A stretch of 64,000 nt of DNA from Heliocidaris erythrogramma (lineage: Eukaryota; Echinodermata; Echinoidea; Camarodonta; Echinometridae), in NCBI GenBank assembly GCA_025617745.1, contig CM046873.1, positions 25,899,547-25,963,546 on the forward strand, read 5' to 3'. Below are positions 22,501 to 34,593 of the stretch, piece by piece; position 1 is the first letter of the stretch; the number at the start of each line of letters is the position of its first letter. Under the pieces are notes generated by a model. That model did not search any database. It worked only from the letters and a program-made list of their open reading frames with translations, and had not been told where the DNA came from. The position numbers and the translations under genes are program-made.

Positions 22501-23295
22501 CGGTTACATTATGTTATATCGCTGTGGCAACGACACACCTCTGACGGAGTTATCACTTTCATTTTCATACAATAACCCTGCCGTTTTTCTTCAGTAATAA
22601 CTGTCAATAATTATTATATTGGTGAGATCGCATTGCGACTGATTATATCATTTGATTAAATCCTCTATAACATCATCATTAAATTGGTTCCACATTTCAC
22701 TTCATTATTTTTTCCTCATTCAATTACAACAATGGATTATCTTCTCATAGCAACAAAAAGTCCAAAAATTGTACTATATCCTGTTTTTCCTGCCTAAAAA
22801 TCCAACATCTTAAACACGTTTATGCACTAAACGCTCCATTTCAAAAATCGCGATACGGGTAAGATGGCTAGTGATGTTAAATAATCCACTTTTGCCAACT
22901 TGAGGAAGAATACCAATATGCAGTATGAAGTATCGAAAGAAACTTGATGTCATCCAGTTACATGTTTTGTGAACGTCTTTGTGTTTTCCTATACAGCTAT
23001 TGGTGGATGGGAGAACACTGGTGGTGGTATTCGACGATGCATTATTAAACGGGATGTTTCTTGCGGCTTACTTGTTAAAATCGATGATCCAGCCGCTATG
23101 GGGCTTTCTGGTATTCCGTTATATGACCATTATAAGATCTCCTTTGCAGGCGGTCATATCAAGTTATATCGCTATGGCGGCAGTACACATCTGATGGAAT
23201 TCAACGACCCACATCCTCTCGATATCAACTATGTTGGAATCTGGACAGGGTTCGGGTCTGAAGGGTATTGGAAATTCCCTTCCTTTGGCCAATAG
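16441..23295 (+). CDS. Gene 2: secreted 4-Cys / EGF / cassette / EGF / FAMeT protein
   Basis: Exons: 16441-16504, 17385-17611 (or from 17417), 18618-18719 (EGF1), 19184-19240 (A), 19604-19660 (B), 20120-20176 (C), 20424-20525 (EGF2), 20905-21072 and 22997-23295 (FAMeT, TAG). About 355 codons from the second listed exon to the stop, all in frame. Donors are mostly GTGAGT, GTGAAT, GTACCT or GTACGT. From EGF1 to the first FAMeT exon every exon is phase 1-1. At least seven N-glycosylation sequons are visible, consistent with an extracellular glycoprotein. The 5' end is unresolved: either upstream exons (candidate at 11566) or a start ATG at 16253-16255 that abuts a donor. No transmembrane segment is seen after the start. 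It is the only copy in the window with all downstream exons present and intact. Confidence 0.75.
16930..16955. repeat. Perfect hairpin in intron (copies at 35412 and about 57630)
   Basis: GAGTTATCACAG and CTGTGATAACTC with a 2-base loop. In unit 2 the stem is 16 bp (35412-35445, CAAGGAG...CTCCTTG); units 1 and 3 have a mismatch in the outer part. Confidence 0.8.
17385..17611 (+). CDS. Gene 2 four-cysteine module exon (unrecognised domain)
   Basis: Donor CCAG|GTTGGT. Two acceptors are possible: TTTCTTTCAG at 17384 (strong, entry phase 2, adds I-Y-F-W-L-N-L-T-S-Q) or ACAAG at 17416 (weak, entry phase 1). The common part has S-S-C-P-D-G-Y-N, F-E-R-C-K-M-K, N-G-S, K-N-C-Y-G-Q-L-H-D-G and Y-R-V-C-R-I-P. 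Four cysteines suggest two disulfides; sequons N-L-T and N-G-S. I do not recognise the family. A C-run follows in the intron and varies in length between units. Confidence 0.65.
18618..18719 (+). CDS. Gene 2 EGF-like module 1 exon
   Basis: 102 nt, phase 1-1, acceptor TTGTAG, donor TTCA|GTGAGT. Six cysteines: D-C-x4-C-x4-C-x8-C-x1-C-x8-C with K-N-G-W-C and P-E-F-T-G. Carries an N-Y-T sequon. This C4-x-C5 spacing is the usual EGF form, unlike the x2 of module 2. Confidence 0.87.
19184..19240 (+). CDS. Gene 2 cassette exon A
   Basis: Identical coding sequence to gene 1 cassette A; the first codon is completed by A from EGF1, giving Lys. Confidence 0.75.
19604..19660 (+). CDS. Gene 2 cassette exon B
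   Basis: As gene 1 cassette B but with Pro for Thr (D-T-P-A-K). Confidence 0.74.
20120..20176 (+). CDS. Gene 2 cassette exon C
   Basis: Same as the gene 1 C cassette. No second B-C pair follows; the EGF2 exon comes 247 nt later. Confidence 0.74.
20424..20525 (+). CDS. Gene 2 EGF-like module 2 exon
   Basis: Six cysteines as in gene 1, starting D-C-T-S-S-P-C. Ends in donor GTT|GTACGT. Confidence 0.85.
20905..21072 (+). CDS. Gene 2 FAMeT domain, first exon
   Basis: 168 nt, phase 1-1, consensus donor ATAG|GTGAGT. Five residue changes against gene 1 (for example C-L-I-H-T-L for C-P-I-H-T-R), with the core F-D-F-Q-V-S-A-N-N-D-A-H-I-G-L-S kept. Confidence 0.85.
21100..21844 (+). mobile_element. 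CR1/L2-type LINE 3' tail in the FAMeT intron (unit 2)
   Basis: The end of a LINE ORF2: R-K-F-I-D-Q-T, then S-R-L-D-Y-C-N-G-L-L, L-Q-R-L-Q-N-W-A-A-R-L-V, L-H-W-L-P. After a frame change come A-P-G-Y-I-S-E and S-R-L-W-N-N-L-P. It ends with TTGTA/TATTG repeats. It begins 27 nt after the exon donor. Unit 1 has the empty site (GACTGGCAACATTTTC at 3162-3177). Confidence 0.9.
22330..22565 (+). pseudogene. Decayed second copy of FAMeT exon 2 (unit 2)
   Basis: Counterpart of 3655-3885; best match to the live exon at 22458-22560 (about 23110-23205 in the exon). Interrupted by TGA. Confidence 0.6.
22997..23295 (+). CDS. Gene 2 FAMeT domain, last exon with stop
   Basis: 299 nt to TAG. Begins A-I-G-G-W-E-N-T-G-G-G-I-R-R, the family form including the Trp that gene 1 has lost, and ends G-Y-W-K-F-P-S-F-G-Q. 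Identical to gene 3. Confidence 0.88.
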
Positions 23296-24392
23296 CTCTT
23301 TTGGCTGCCCTGCAAAATACCCTCTGTGAGTTTAGTGTACAGTTTCCAAATAACACGATAAGGGTTAAATGATTTATGGACTCCTTATTATGTGACTCCT
23401 TCACAGAATCATACGAACTTTACACGAAATGTTGCAGACAATATATTAGTCAGATGTACTTTGAAAAACTGCGTTAAAAGGAAAGTAAGATAAGAATATC
23501 TTGGTTAGAATTAGATTAGTATATTTGCTTGGCTGTGATATCAATATAGTCTATGAGTATTCTCATCGTGTCGTTGTCGCCTCTTTCCTATAGCTGATTA
23601 AAAAAAAAGAATTTGAACTGAATATTATTTGTTTGCATTTTGGCAACGACAATATCGAATTCTACAATTAAAAAAAAATGATATCACTCATGTGATACAA
23701 ATTTTGCTTCGGTATTAATTAAGATTTTTTTTTCTTTAAACAATTTCTATTTCATAGCTGTGGATGACGATTATATTGTTGTTTGACTTTTAGTTTACAA
23801 GATGAAAGAAATATCAACCTAGGTCAATATATGAATTGTAAATACATGTAACAAATATTTGGAATGTAGAATATTTTTTACTTTAGTAATAATTCTTTAA
23901 TTTGTTTATATAAAAAGGAAGATATCTATCATTTGAAACGGAAATGTTGGAGTAACAAAATTTATCAGCGGAGTTAGAAAGCAATTTATATGATCTTGCT
24001 GCCATTACTATTGTTTGGGAATGCTGGTAGTTTTACTTTGGAATATATGAACAATACAGAGTAGTAAAGCGTTAGTGTAAATTAAAGAAACGGTCGTTTA
24101 TTGCATGTTTTTATATCGTCATTTAAATAATGACATCAGATTTGAAATTTAAAATCTATGATTAATATATAACAACATTTAGATGTTATAAATTCCTGAA
24201 ACATGTTGTAAATTTTTACTTCATTTTATCATTTAGATTCATTTATATCTTTCTATTTTCATGGGGATGTTGTTTTTAAAATGGTATGTTTAATTTCAAG
24301 TTTGAATAGTAGTTTTTTTCGGGGGGTCAAATGTTCCGAGTTTTAAATCATCTTCTTTGTACTAATCACTATTTGGTATGTATGTTAAAAGA

Positions 24393-24398
24393 AATAAA
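24393..24398 (+). promoter_or_regulatory. Candidate polyadenylation signal, gene 2
   Basis: AATAAA 1.1 kb after the stop; the same site is at 46612 in unit 3 and 6970 in unit 1. Confidence 0.35.
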
Positions 24399-25880
24399 GC
24401 CGCCTTTACTTCAATATTCAAAAATTATTTTTAAATGTATAATGAAAGCTTCCAGGATCCTGTGAAAGGTAGTTTTGTGACTGAGAATGATACCCTGATA
24501 AAATCAACGTTTGTTCCGTCACTCTTTCCCTTTCATATCTTACCTCACCCTTGTGAGTACATTGGACGCTATTTTTTTTTTCTAGGGGGGATACTGTGAG
24601 GAGAAAGGAAAAAACGGAGAAGACAGAGAAAAAGAGGCGGTTGATATCACGGTGGCCATCCATGGTGTATGGATGGCTCTGTGTCACAGCGCCCTCGTGG
24701 TCTTTCCGAAGCCTACGCAAAACCTACTAATGGGCTCACATACGTAATTCACGGCCCCTTTCTCTTACGTGTTATAACGAAGGTTGTCTAAACATTATAT
24801 TTTGAACATCGCTCGGGAGAAATCGTTTAAATTCACAGGATAGAGACAAAATATAAAAATTCCCCAAATGAAGTACCTCAAAAAAAGATATTTAGGCTTA
24901 AACAATGCTAGCCGAAACAGTGGAAGTGCACTAGTGATAAAATAAATTCTTTAAAAAAAAAATAAAAGGCTAGCCAATTTCAGCTAAGGTGTGAAATTGG
25001 AAAGAGTATGTCTATCAAACACCACTTACGCTGTTTAAATTTACTGAGGACAATTAACTGGCGCGAATAATCTGAAGAGATTGAAGAGCGCCAACATACC
25101 AAGAACCAACCAACCAATAATCAATAACGCGAGGAAATAAATTTACCCCGACAGATTATCTTCTTGTTTATGGAGTATAATCAACCGAGCTTTTTCTTAT
25201 CATAATCATCTTTGTTAACCATTGCTGGCTAAATATTGTCTAGGGGGGTTTAATATTTTGAATGCAGTTGCAATTTATAAAGAAATTAAATCTTGGAACG
25301 TTTTATTGGTCAGAAAACACATAATAATAGACAAAATAAGCGTTATATTATTTTGTTTCCAGAAAATAAGCAATCATATACTGTTTGACGCATTTACATT
25401 GTACCATTAAAAAAGTTTCCTTCCTGCACACCCCTGCAGCACCGAAGAGACCACCATCAGACCAACAATAAACAGAAAGAAAGAAAGAGAGAGAGAGAAA
25501 GAGAAATAATATCACCCCTATAACAGCAGTGATTCCTGCCGTCCCCGGTCGGTCTGGAGACGGCCCGGCGGCACCGCCGGGGTATATTAACACCAATGTA
25601 TAAATGTATAAAACCATTCCTTTTCTCATTACAATTCCTTATGTATTCAGTTTTCAGATATAAATCTAAATGCAGATTAGCGTCTAAATAAATAATTTAC
25701 ACATTTTCAGTTTACCTCTAATAAAAATGGTGTTTGCAGATGTATATCATCAGATTATAATGTTTTACGAGTTGTAACACTTTTTTTTGTTTCTGTTAAA
25801 AAAACGATATACATGTAATATATTGTGAATAATACCTATTCACGTTATGAATTCAGGTTAAAAAAATCATCAACAGCAAG

Positions 25881-26085
25881 CAGGGGCGGATCTAGCTTTT
25901 TTCCAGGGGGGGGGGGGGTTTGACCCAACGACGATACAGAGCATCGCCCACAAGCCGCGTAGCGCGAACCGATTTTTTTGTGGCTATTTTAAACCCCTGT
26001 AAGTGATGTTTTCCTGGCATCTACTAACGCAATGGAGACCATAAAAAGCAGTCCGTGATAACGTCTTTTTAATGATGGGATTAAA
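25881..26085. mobile_element. Truncated G-rich element (unit 2)
   Basis: Left terminus CAGGGGCGGATCTAG and a G-run near 25906-25918, then sequence shared with unit 1; the right terminus is missing. The counterpart in unit 3 starts at about 48075. Confidence 0.5.
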
Positions 26086-28054
26086 AAACCACTTAATCTA
26101 CATATAATATGCATATCTCTTTTGCAGCTTGCGTAGTATATTTCACAATCGCTTCATTTCCGTCTCATTACATTATCAGTCAGCTGTAACGTAATAACAA
26201 TTAGGTAATAATAATAAGATTAATTTTTATAGCGCAACTACTAAACTGGTGTAATATGCCTAATGGTGCCTCTATTTTTGGAGAAGGTGTCAATGACTAG
26301 GTGCTGTCCAAGGAAATTCTAAAATGTTGATGGTGAAATCTCTTAAAAGAAAGAATAAGCCCATTACACTACGGTCCAAACACTGCGATTTTAAAAGTTG
26401 TGATGTTATGCCCCGTTCTCACTAACGATACCGACAGGGCGACATCAGACCGATACCACACTGAACAAATATGCTATTACACACAAAGAATGGGTCAATC
26501 TGTGAGGGTCGGTTGGGTGGTTCGAAACTATACCAACGATACCAACTACACCAACTACACCAAACTCACCCAATCATAGGACAACTGCTGCAGAAACATC
26601 ATGTATAACGTGTTAAATATTTCCACATTTCCACTAATGTTTATGTCCCCTTGGTGCCTCGTGAAGGTTTCTTATTGAAGATGTTGGCTCATCCGACTGC
26701 CTAAGCAAGGTGCACAAGGAGAAAAATGCGATATATTATACTGCTTACCAACTTACACTTATTATAATTCTTGCACGTTTCTTTCTATAAAGATTCAATC
26801 AATCCACTTACCCTACCCCATTCAGAGACCATCAATATTTCGAACCAGTATACTGATGTGTGCAAATAACTTCAATCAAGTTTACCAATGGCAAAATTAC
26901 GTGTGCTCGAGGATTCATGAAGCCAAAACGGAGTGCCATAAAAATTGTGATTGTTTTCAATCATTTTGCCTCTGTTATCATTTACATTCCACGAAAAACA
27001 TCACCCCACGCCCCCCCCCCCCCCCCCCCTTTGAATTGCCATGGTATTCTTTTTTAAAGCAAGCCTTTAAAAAGACAAATACTACCTAAGAACAGGGCCT
27101 AAATCCGTTACGGTCCCAAATACTCTATAAATGGTTGTGTAGTTAAAGATTTTAGAACCATCGAATTCATAACTAAAGTCACATTTCAATGGAATCTCTC
27201 CCTCAAGGCATCCTTATCATCATGATTTTCTACATGGTTTTGAAAAAAAAAGAAAAACTGCTTTTGAAATCACTCTGTTGTCCTTTATGTTCTTTACATG
27301 TTTGTGGGGTTGTTTGGAAAGAGAGGAAGAAACGTCGCCAACATTTTAAGAGAGAGGGAGAGATGGCCAGGGAGGGCGAGGAAAAGGGTACGTTTAATTT
27401 AAAAAGAGGAGGTAATTGATACCAGACGGTTTGAAGAAAAGTCAGACATGAAAGTCCGTGAAAATGAGAGTGAGGGAGGGAAAGAAGAGAGAAAGAAGAT
27501 ATAAACACCAAAAGGTTGGGAGGTACCTGTGATCACAATCGAGATAGAAAAAGAGAGAGGGGAGAGGGGGGGTGAGAGAGGAATGGAGAGTGTGAGTATC
27601 GAAAGAGTAAACTAATTTGGTATAATACTCCAAACTGATATTTTTTTCTTCTTCTTTTCTCAAGTATCCAATGAAGAATATTTTCAGGTGAGGGGAATAT
27701 GGTTGAGCTTGTGTTAAAACTCAATTTTCCTCAATAAACAATTGAACAATATCATAATTGCGATTACACCTTATGACCACGTGGTCTGTACACGAATAAA
27801 CATTACTCTTCAAGAACTACTTCCCTAAAATATGTCATGAGATATTAATTTGTTTTATTTCTAAATCTAAAGAAGGGGAATATTTATACTGTCGTTCGTT
27901 TCCATTCAAGGTTTTTTTTAATGTTATTACTTTCCTCTTCTACTAAACTTAATCTTGTTTCATATCCAAACTTACACTGGCCTAGTTCTTGATTTTACTT
28001 TTAATCATGAGTAAAAAAAACGGAACATCATGAATATAGTAGAGTATGTATTTA

Positions 28055-29732
28055 CAGTGCGTCCCAGAAAAAACGAAACTCTAAAACAAAGGGTTACTGT
28101 GACCATAAATGAAAGTAAATACATCTACTATGTAGATCTACATGTTGAAAATATTGAAAGACTATGGTGGTGTATTCCGACCTAAGTATAGGTCGGCTGT
28201 TCGGACACCTTGTTGGTGATATAAGGTCGTACCGTCTGTCTATGGGTAAGGTTGATAAATGTCAGAAATATTAAAGATTTCCCCATGACAGACGGTTATT
28301 TCTGTCTACATCCGTACGTGCTTTACCGAGCAGCAGCATTTTGAAAATGACATGTAAAAACCCAAACGGATTTGGGTTAAACCGTGAAGACGTTAGGATT
28401 ACATGCCAAAATGGCTAAAGGGTAGTTCCAGCTTTAACAGCAATGGTACATTATACTATTAATGCATGGTTAGGAGTGCGTTGGTGCGATCTGGCAACAC
28501 AAAGGTTTTTATCGTGGTGTACTATAATATAGTACACCACGTATATTATACGCACGAGGCGCAAGCCGAGTGTGTTGGACACCACGATAAAAACATGTGT
28601 GTTGCCGGATCGCACTAACGCACGAACTCACAATCATGTATTAATAGTTTTATAAAACGGGTCGGCAATATGCTTATTAAGTCTATAAAAATGGTTACGA
28701 ACCCCATAGAAATGCCGAGAGTCGCACAGTCATGGAGGCTGCCATTTGCTTTCGGATTACATCTCATAAGCGCAGCCAACAAGAGTCATGCGCGTTTCAG
28801 AGCGCACATGTAATCCCTGCGCTAAAATGACAATTAAACTACGCAATTTCATTCCGTTTTAAGTTTGCACGCACCAGAGTTACGCGTACGCGCAGCTCAG
28901 CCGTGCATAAGTGCCTTTTTGCCGTGCAGTAGCACTTTTTTGCACGGTCACGTGGTGTTATTTGACCAATCAGGATGGCTACATACTTGAACCCGTTTTA
29001 TAAAAAATACCCTTGTGTGATGGCATGCAATCAATCAAAAATTCATAAAACACTGGTCAATACCAATTTCAACGGTGGCAGGGGCATACGCCCAAGCCAC
29101 CGCCCCCTCCCCACTTCCAAAATCGATGGAAGTGCCCTCCGTGTGATGAAAAAGGTGCGCCTCCTGAGGAGGGAAAATGCCATCTTTATATTTTCTCTGC
29201 CTTATTTGCCCTTTCTACCTTGTATTTTCATTTGATAACAATGGAAAGTGCCATTGATATTACCTTTGTAAAAAAAAAAATGTCACCTTTCTATCCGCTT
29301 TGTTCTTTAAAGAAACTTAATTTCAAAAAAATCATTTTGATTGAAGGTACAATTTTATTTAACCCAACTTCGACAAAATATTTACCATCCTTTATTGTAT
29401 GTTGATGGCATTATCCTTGCCCTCATTGAAAGAAATATATGACGACAGTCTTCTCACAGTGTTTAAGAAAACCATGTTACATTTGGATCATGTTCGCATA
29501 TGATCCTAACGTTTTCACGGTTTTACCCAAATCCGGCACAACTGAGTTTTTACACGTTATCTTCAAAATGCTGCTGCTCGTTAAAGCATGTACAGATGGA
29601 TACCATCGAGGTATCATTGAAAAGCATAATACATCTAATTTTATAGAAAATACATAATTATTGTCATGGAGCACATATTGTAGTCACATTCACCCTTTGT
29701 TTTCGGGTTTCTCTTTTTTCTGGGACGCACTG
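28055..29732. mobile_element. Long inverted-repeat Tc1/mariner-type element (unit 2)
   Basis: Left end CAGTGCGTCCCAGAAAAAAC; the right end is its inverted copy, with TA on both outer sides (28053-28054 and 29733-29734). The inverted arms go far inside: 28055-28415 pairs with about 29490-29732, including the GAGCAGCAGCATTTTGAA and CGTTAGGAT words, with about 170 bp extra in the left arm. No transposase frame is seen in the middle, which instead holds a nested hairpin element. A TA duplication with long arms fits a foldback-like, non-autonomous Tc1/mariner derivative. Confidence 0.85.
28455..28648. mobile_element. Nested hairpin short element (unit 2)
   Basis: Arms of about 70 nt pair around a near-palindromic centre (GTGTACTATAATATAGTACAC region, 28517-28538). 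Left-arm words GTGCGAT, GGCAACACA and TTTTTATCGTGGTGT reappear inverted on the right as ACACCACGATAAAAA, TGTGTTGCC and ATCGCAC. It lies between the arms of the larger element. Confidence 0.75.
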
Positions 29733-29912
29733 TATATTGTACTCATTCATTATTCACTGGTGAAACTAGTAGCCATGACTGCAGCGTTAAAACTAGTTAG
29801 CAATCAACTCCCCGGTGCCGCAATGGAGATGTATGATTATCACTCGCGGAGAGTGCGTTTGTGTTGGGTGTGGGTGTGGGTTGTTGGCAGGGATAAACCA
29901 CTTCGTACACCA

Positions 29913-30050
29913 GGGGGCGTTTCATGAAAGGACTTGTCAGATATTTTATCCGACAAATTTGCTCTCAGCCAATCAGATGCAAGGATTCCAGTAGCTTATA
30001 ACAGTTGTCGGATAAAATATCTGACAACCTCCTTTCATGAAACGCTCCCC
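29913..30050. mobile_element. 138-bp short inverted-repeat element (unit 2)
   Basis: Same element as in unit 1, with the arm match improved (CATGAA on both sides). Confidence 0.85.
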
Positions 30051-30136
30051 AGGACCGTAGCAGCATTAGAGATTTGCTGGTAGAATTATGGGTGTGTTTG
30101 CGCATGCGTGATCTATGAGGTTACTTTATGTTACAG

Positions 30137-30275
30137 TTGGTGAGCTACATTTTCCGGTTTGTGGTGATCATACACTCATCAATAATGTTACTCTATATGT
30201 TGGATCTGCAAACAGATAAAGTGTGTGAAGAGCTCTGCAAGTATCGCGTTGGTCTGTATGACTATCCCAAGATAG
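30137..30275 (+). other. Candidate upstream exon of gene 3 with a frame break
   Basis: Copy of the 11566-11704 candidate, with the same splice-site-like borders and the same internal break. Confidence 0.33.
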
Positions 30276-30403
30276 GTGACCGATTTAAAGATGTATAATC
30301 ATCAACAAGTATAGAATTAACGTTTTATTCCGCTTGAAGACCCCTAAAGACGACCACCAGTTGATGAATTAGTTTGACAAGTGGCTTGTACTGATTATTT
30401 GAA

Positions 30404-30682
30404 GTGAAGTTTAATGCAGCGTCTTGCATTGATTGCTATAGACTTGAAAAATTAATCATATTTCAGAAGAAGTGCTCTAATAGTCCACCACGCTTTTGGT
30501 CCATCAGTGATCCTTGGGTCATGTTGACTTCTGATCGAAAGACTGATATTCAACAACCAGTGCATCTTCTTTACACGCATTTGAATGTTAAAACCCAAAA
30601 CCCATCACATTGTGTTCCCGATATTCATTTCTGTTTACATCGATCTGTTCGTACCCGTTTCCTACTTGAAAGAATATGGTAA
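30404..30682 (+). other. Open frame, possible exon (unit 2; copies at 11826 and 52616)
   Basis: A 92-codon open frame with coding-like codons from an acceptor-like TTTCAG (30466) to a donor-like ATATG|GTAAGT (30678). The protein includes C-S-N-S-P-P-R-F-W-S-I-S-D-P-W. Identical in unit 3 (52616-52894). In unit 1 (11826-12203) one C is missing at about 12016, which shifts the second half. Its phase (0 in, 2 out) does not fit the phase 1 modules of the gene, so it may be unrelated or non-coding. Confidence 0.25.
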
Positions 30683-30932
30683 GTTTTCATTAGCTCATAT
30701 GCCATATTTTGAAACTAGGTTGTGGTCAGTGCCTAAAAAAATCATAAGACAGTATTTCCGACCAAAATGCCAACCCAAATAATAATAATATTATTATTAT
30801 TATTACAATTATTATTATTAATACTACTATTATTATATTATTATTATTAACATTAATATTGCGTGTTATAACTCTTATTACCAATACTATTGCTATTTCA
30901 ATAGATGCAATTTAAAGGTATAAAGGTGAAGA

Positions 30933-31121
30933 CAGTGGCGGATACAGGGGGGGCACTTCCGGCCCGTGTGCCCCCCCCCCCCCCCCCTGGAAGATAAGTA
31001 TGCATTTTGACCATAAAGGATCCACCCTTTTGTCGATTGTGCCCCCCTTTTAGAATGAAAAATTAGGTCTGGCGAAAAAAGAAATTGTCGCTCCACCCCC
31101 CCTTATCTGGATCCGCCCCTG
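30933..31121. mobile_element. hAT-type short element, internally deleted (unit 2)
   Basis: Same insertion site and 8-base duplication as in unit 1. About 105 bp between two C-runs is missing. Confidence 0.88.
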
Positions 31122-32384
31122 GGTGAAGATTGTTATCAATATGAATAAAATCATAAAGAGTAGCATTTTGTAGAAGACGTTATCGTAGATGGCCAACATG
31201 GACATAGAAATAGTCATAATCATTCAATGTTAATGTTTACTCTCGATTTAGGGGCTTAGAATTTCATTAAAACGATAAAACATGTGCTACCGTTTTAATG
31301 AAACCCGAAAATTCCAGGTAACCTCCTAAATGGCCATCATTTTCCTAAAAGTGTCCGGAAGAGAGTTACTTTTAAACAATATAAATGTTATTGTTATGCT
31401 TCATCGATATGATGACCCATGAAAGTTTACATAAGTGTGCTTAAGTTTTAGGATAGCCTGGGATTCAAAGTAGTATCCAAAATAAGTGATAAACAAGTTT
31501 AGTCTTAAATTATCAAGTAAAATTTTAGTAAAATCATAAAACAGTTTCTTCGGCGGTCATTCTATTTGTACACTGTCGGGTTGCGCGCATGGAGAGCGGA
31601 CGGTTCGTGGTGAAATAGCTAAGCGCGATCGAGCATTTCATCTTTTCCACGAACCGTCCTCTTTGTTTACAAACCGATTGTAGCTAAAATACCCCGTCTA
31701 AAAAAATTGTTATTCATACTATATAAAACTTTAAAACCTATGCTATCAAGCCTTTACATTTATTTTCAATAATCATCTACTTTAAGATGCAGAAAATTCC
31801 GTTTAAAAAAGTCATTTCCTTAAACGCGTTTTCAGCAAAACCGAGTTTCGCCTCAAAACACGCAGAAATGACGGTTCGTGGGGCGGGCGACGATTTGTTA
31901 AAATTATTATGCAGCAATTTAGATATAAATCCAGAGAGGATGCAGTTGTTGATATTGTAGTTGACGATCAAAGTCAAGTATTTACGCGTAGTGGTAGAAT
32001 AGTTAAAAATCATATACGTTTAGTACTTTAGTTGTATTTACACTGTATATACATTTTTAGTTGTTTGTTGACTGTTTTATTGAGAAATGTTGTTTAAAAT
32101 GTAAACTATAGACCCATGAACATGTATTCAATATACATGTACCATTTATATTATTGTAAATATGTTGTGCTCTCATACCCCGAGAGGGTGTCGATAGAGT
32201 GAATAAAATCTTATGTTATCTTTATACCATGTTTACATGGTATAGAAACTTGGCCCTTTCGAACACTTAGGCCAATGGTATCCTATGATTTATTTGTATA
32301 GATACGATTACAGAAAACCTTCTTGTAAATGAAGAGGGGCGAGACGATTCTCCCCATATCACTTTATATTTCCAAGATTTTAAC

Positions 32385-33306
32385 CTAGTCCAAGATTAGC
32401 CTAATTTCATCATTATTCCCTAAATCAGGGTCTATCATAGACACTAATATTACAACTCCATGGCGTAAACGCGTTTTGGTCTGGTGGATAAAGCGTTGGT
32501 CCCATCCCGCCGTACTTGCAAGTGCGTGCTGTCTACGTGCAAAAACATGGACAAAAACATGGTTTTTGCAATATGCTGCAAAGTGTCCCTTTAAATGGCA
32601 TTTGTTGCACTTGGCATCTTTGGCTGGACAATCATCTCTTTTATGAGAAGGCGTCTTGCCAGAGCTTCCACACTTCTGGTTCTGCTGCTTCTTTTTGTTG
32701 GAGGTGTTTGTTTTTGTCTTATATCTGTTTGTTTGTTTCACAGCCTCTACATTTACTTCATCTCGTTCATGGAACAACACTGATCGCTGCTTCCTCACTG
32801 TTTCACTTTGTCTTCATTGTTCTACTGCCTTTTCAAGTGTCGGTTGATCATCAAGTTGCAGTCTCTCTGAGAGCTTATGATCTAGCAGACCTACAACGAT
32901 CCTATCTCTGATCATTTCGTCTTTAAGGGCATCATACTTGCAGTGTTCACTGAGACAGAAAGATCAGTTATGAAAATGGGAGCTGTTTTCTAGCATTGAA
33001 CTTTGCTCGTTCGAAGATGACGTTGTGATTCTTTACAAAATGTTCATCAAACTTATTCTTGATCACATCATACTTTGTCTTGTCTGCTCCACTTAGTTTA
33101 AATGACATTAGGATATCATCTGCCTGGTCCTCCATCGTGTATATCATTGTGTTCACTTGGGATTCTTCAGTTGAAGAGCAAAGGTTGGATGCTTGCCTAA
33201 ACCTTTCAAACCGGCGTATCCATTTTAGCCATTATTGTGGTGTAGAGAAGTTAAATGCTTTTGGTGGTGCTATTTGATAGGTTGCTTTTGGCCCAGTTGT
33301 TGCCAT
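32385..33306 (-). mobile_element. LTR retrotransposon gag remnant (unit 2)
   Basis: Same remnant with the same internal stop and frame change. The second Cys of the first zinc knuckle is Ser here. Confidence 0.8.
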
Positions 33307-33506
33307 TTTCAGAGATCATTCACTTTTCAGCATGTATGTTTACTGACTAAACTACTGCACTAACGTGAAATTGAGTATATGCGGCAACACAAACTTGTAC
33401 TCACCAGCGATGCTGACTGTCACTTTTCTGGACGTCAAAAGTCACTTTTCAAGCTAAACTATCTCCACTTTGTTACTGCTATCCGCGATCCCACTATTTG
33501 ACACCA

Positions 33507-33654
33507 TGTTGCGTATTGTCAGGTTATTATTCTGGTCTCCTAAGATGGGTTAACACTAATCGACGGTAGGCAATAATTCAGTCAGACAAGCAATGTTTAG
33601 TGACTGATATCTTTAATGCGCCCAATAGCTTCCAACTTACATCATTATGCCACA
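33507..33654 (-). mobile_element. Single 148-bp LTR (unit 2)
   Basis: Same length, same ends and same insertion point in the LINE as in unit 1. Confidence 0.75.
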
Positions 33655-34087
33655 CCATGTAACAAAATAGGTAGCACTATATGATCAAACAATTCACATT
33701 GAGTATCAAGAGATAACTGCAATCGTTTAGTTTTTACCAACATACTGAACAAACCTTTCCTAGCTTGAGTCACCTGTTTGGCTATTGCCTTAGGAAAACT
33801 GACATTGTAATTAAATTCAACTCCTAAATAATTAAAGTCATCTACTACTTCAAGTTCATCCCCATTAAAAATAAATCTAGGTACTTTCCTCACCTTTCCC
33901 CTTGAAAAAATAACATTTTCGTCTTACTCGTATTTACTTGAAGATACGATTTCTCGCAGTACTCCTCCGCAGCATTCAATGCTTTCTGAAGCTCATCCGG
34001 ATTTTCAGCAAAAATAAGAGTATCATCAGCATATAACAAACAATAAAGCCTGGAAAAAATGAATATCCTCATCATATCATCCATCAT
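33655..34087 (-). mobile_element. LINE reverse transcriptase fragment (unit 2, frameshifted)
   Basis: Same fragment with a 1-base loss near 33912 that splits the frame just after N-T-S-K-T-K. Confidence 0.88.
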
Positions 34088-34222
34088 AGAAAGGCCCCTA
34101 TAAAATTTAAAATATGACTTTCGAAATCATTCAAATCATTCAAATCATGGTAAAGCTATCTTTTATCTCGGTTGCTACGCTATGTATCTCGCACAAATAA
34201 TAAATGTGCCTTAAAGGCATTT

Positions 34223-34593
34223 GGTAACTTTGTGGAAGCTTGATTTAATAACTTGTTGAATTTTTATATCTGTCTTGTATAATGATGTTCAGAAGGATAA
34301 ATAAATAGCCAGGCATAGAAAGGTTTTCAAATATGTTATGCTATTATTAAGATATCTGTGAGTGAATACTCCCATTTAAGAAAGCGTATGGCCACACGCT
34401 TTTGTCTTACACTGAGTCAATGAGGGGAAATGAGTCTGGCATTTCGGTCACTTTCATATGTTTACTTTTGTGCAGCACATGATGATTTTGAAGTGCTTTT
34501 TTCCAATGGGCTTCATTTTTACACCACATTACATACACTGATAGCATGTAAGACCAGACAGGTCATATTTTATCAAGCCTCCACAAAGTTACC
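34223..34593. mobile_element. Inverted-repeat short element (unit 2)
   Basis: Same element as 15750-16102 with the short internal insertion. Confidence 0.75.

Noticed and set aside
24418-24720. Minus-strand 100-codon frame (also at 46637)
   Set aside because: Unit 1 lacks it because of small indels, the N- and C-termini differ between units 2 and 3, and the codons do not look coding.
28975-29235. An 86-codon plus-strand frame, identical in unit 3 at 51185
   Set aside because: It lies inside the non-autonomous inverted-repeat element, matches no transposase I know, and its identity only reflects the recent unit duplication.
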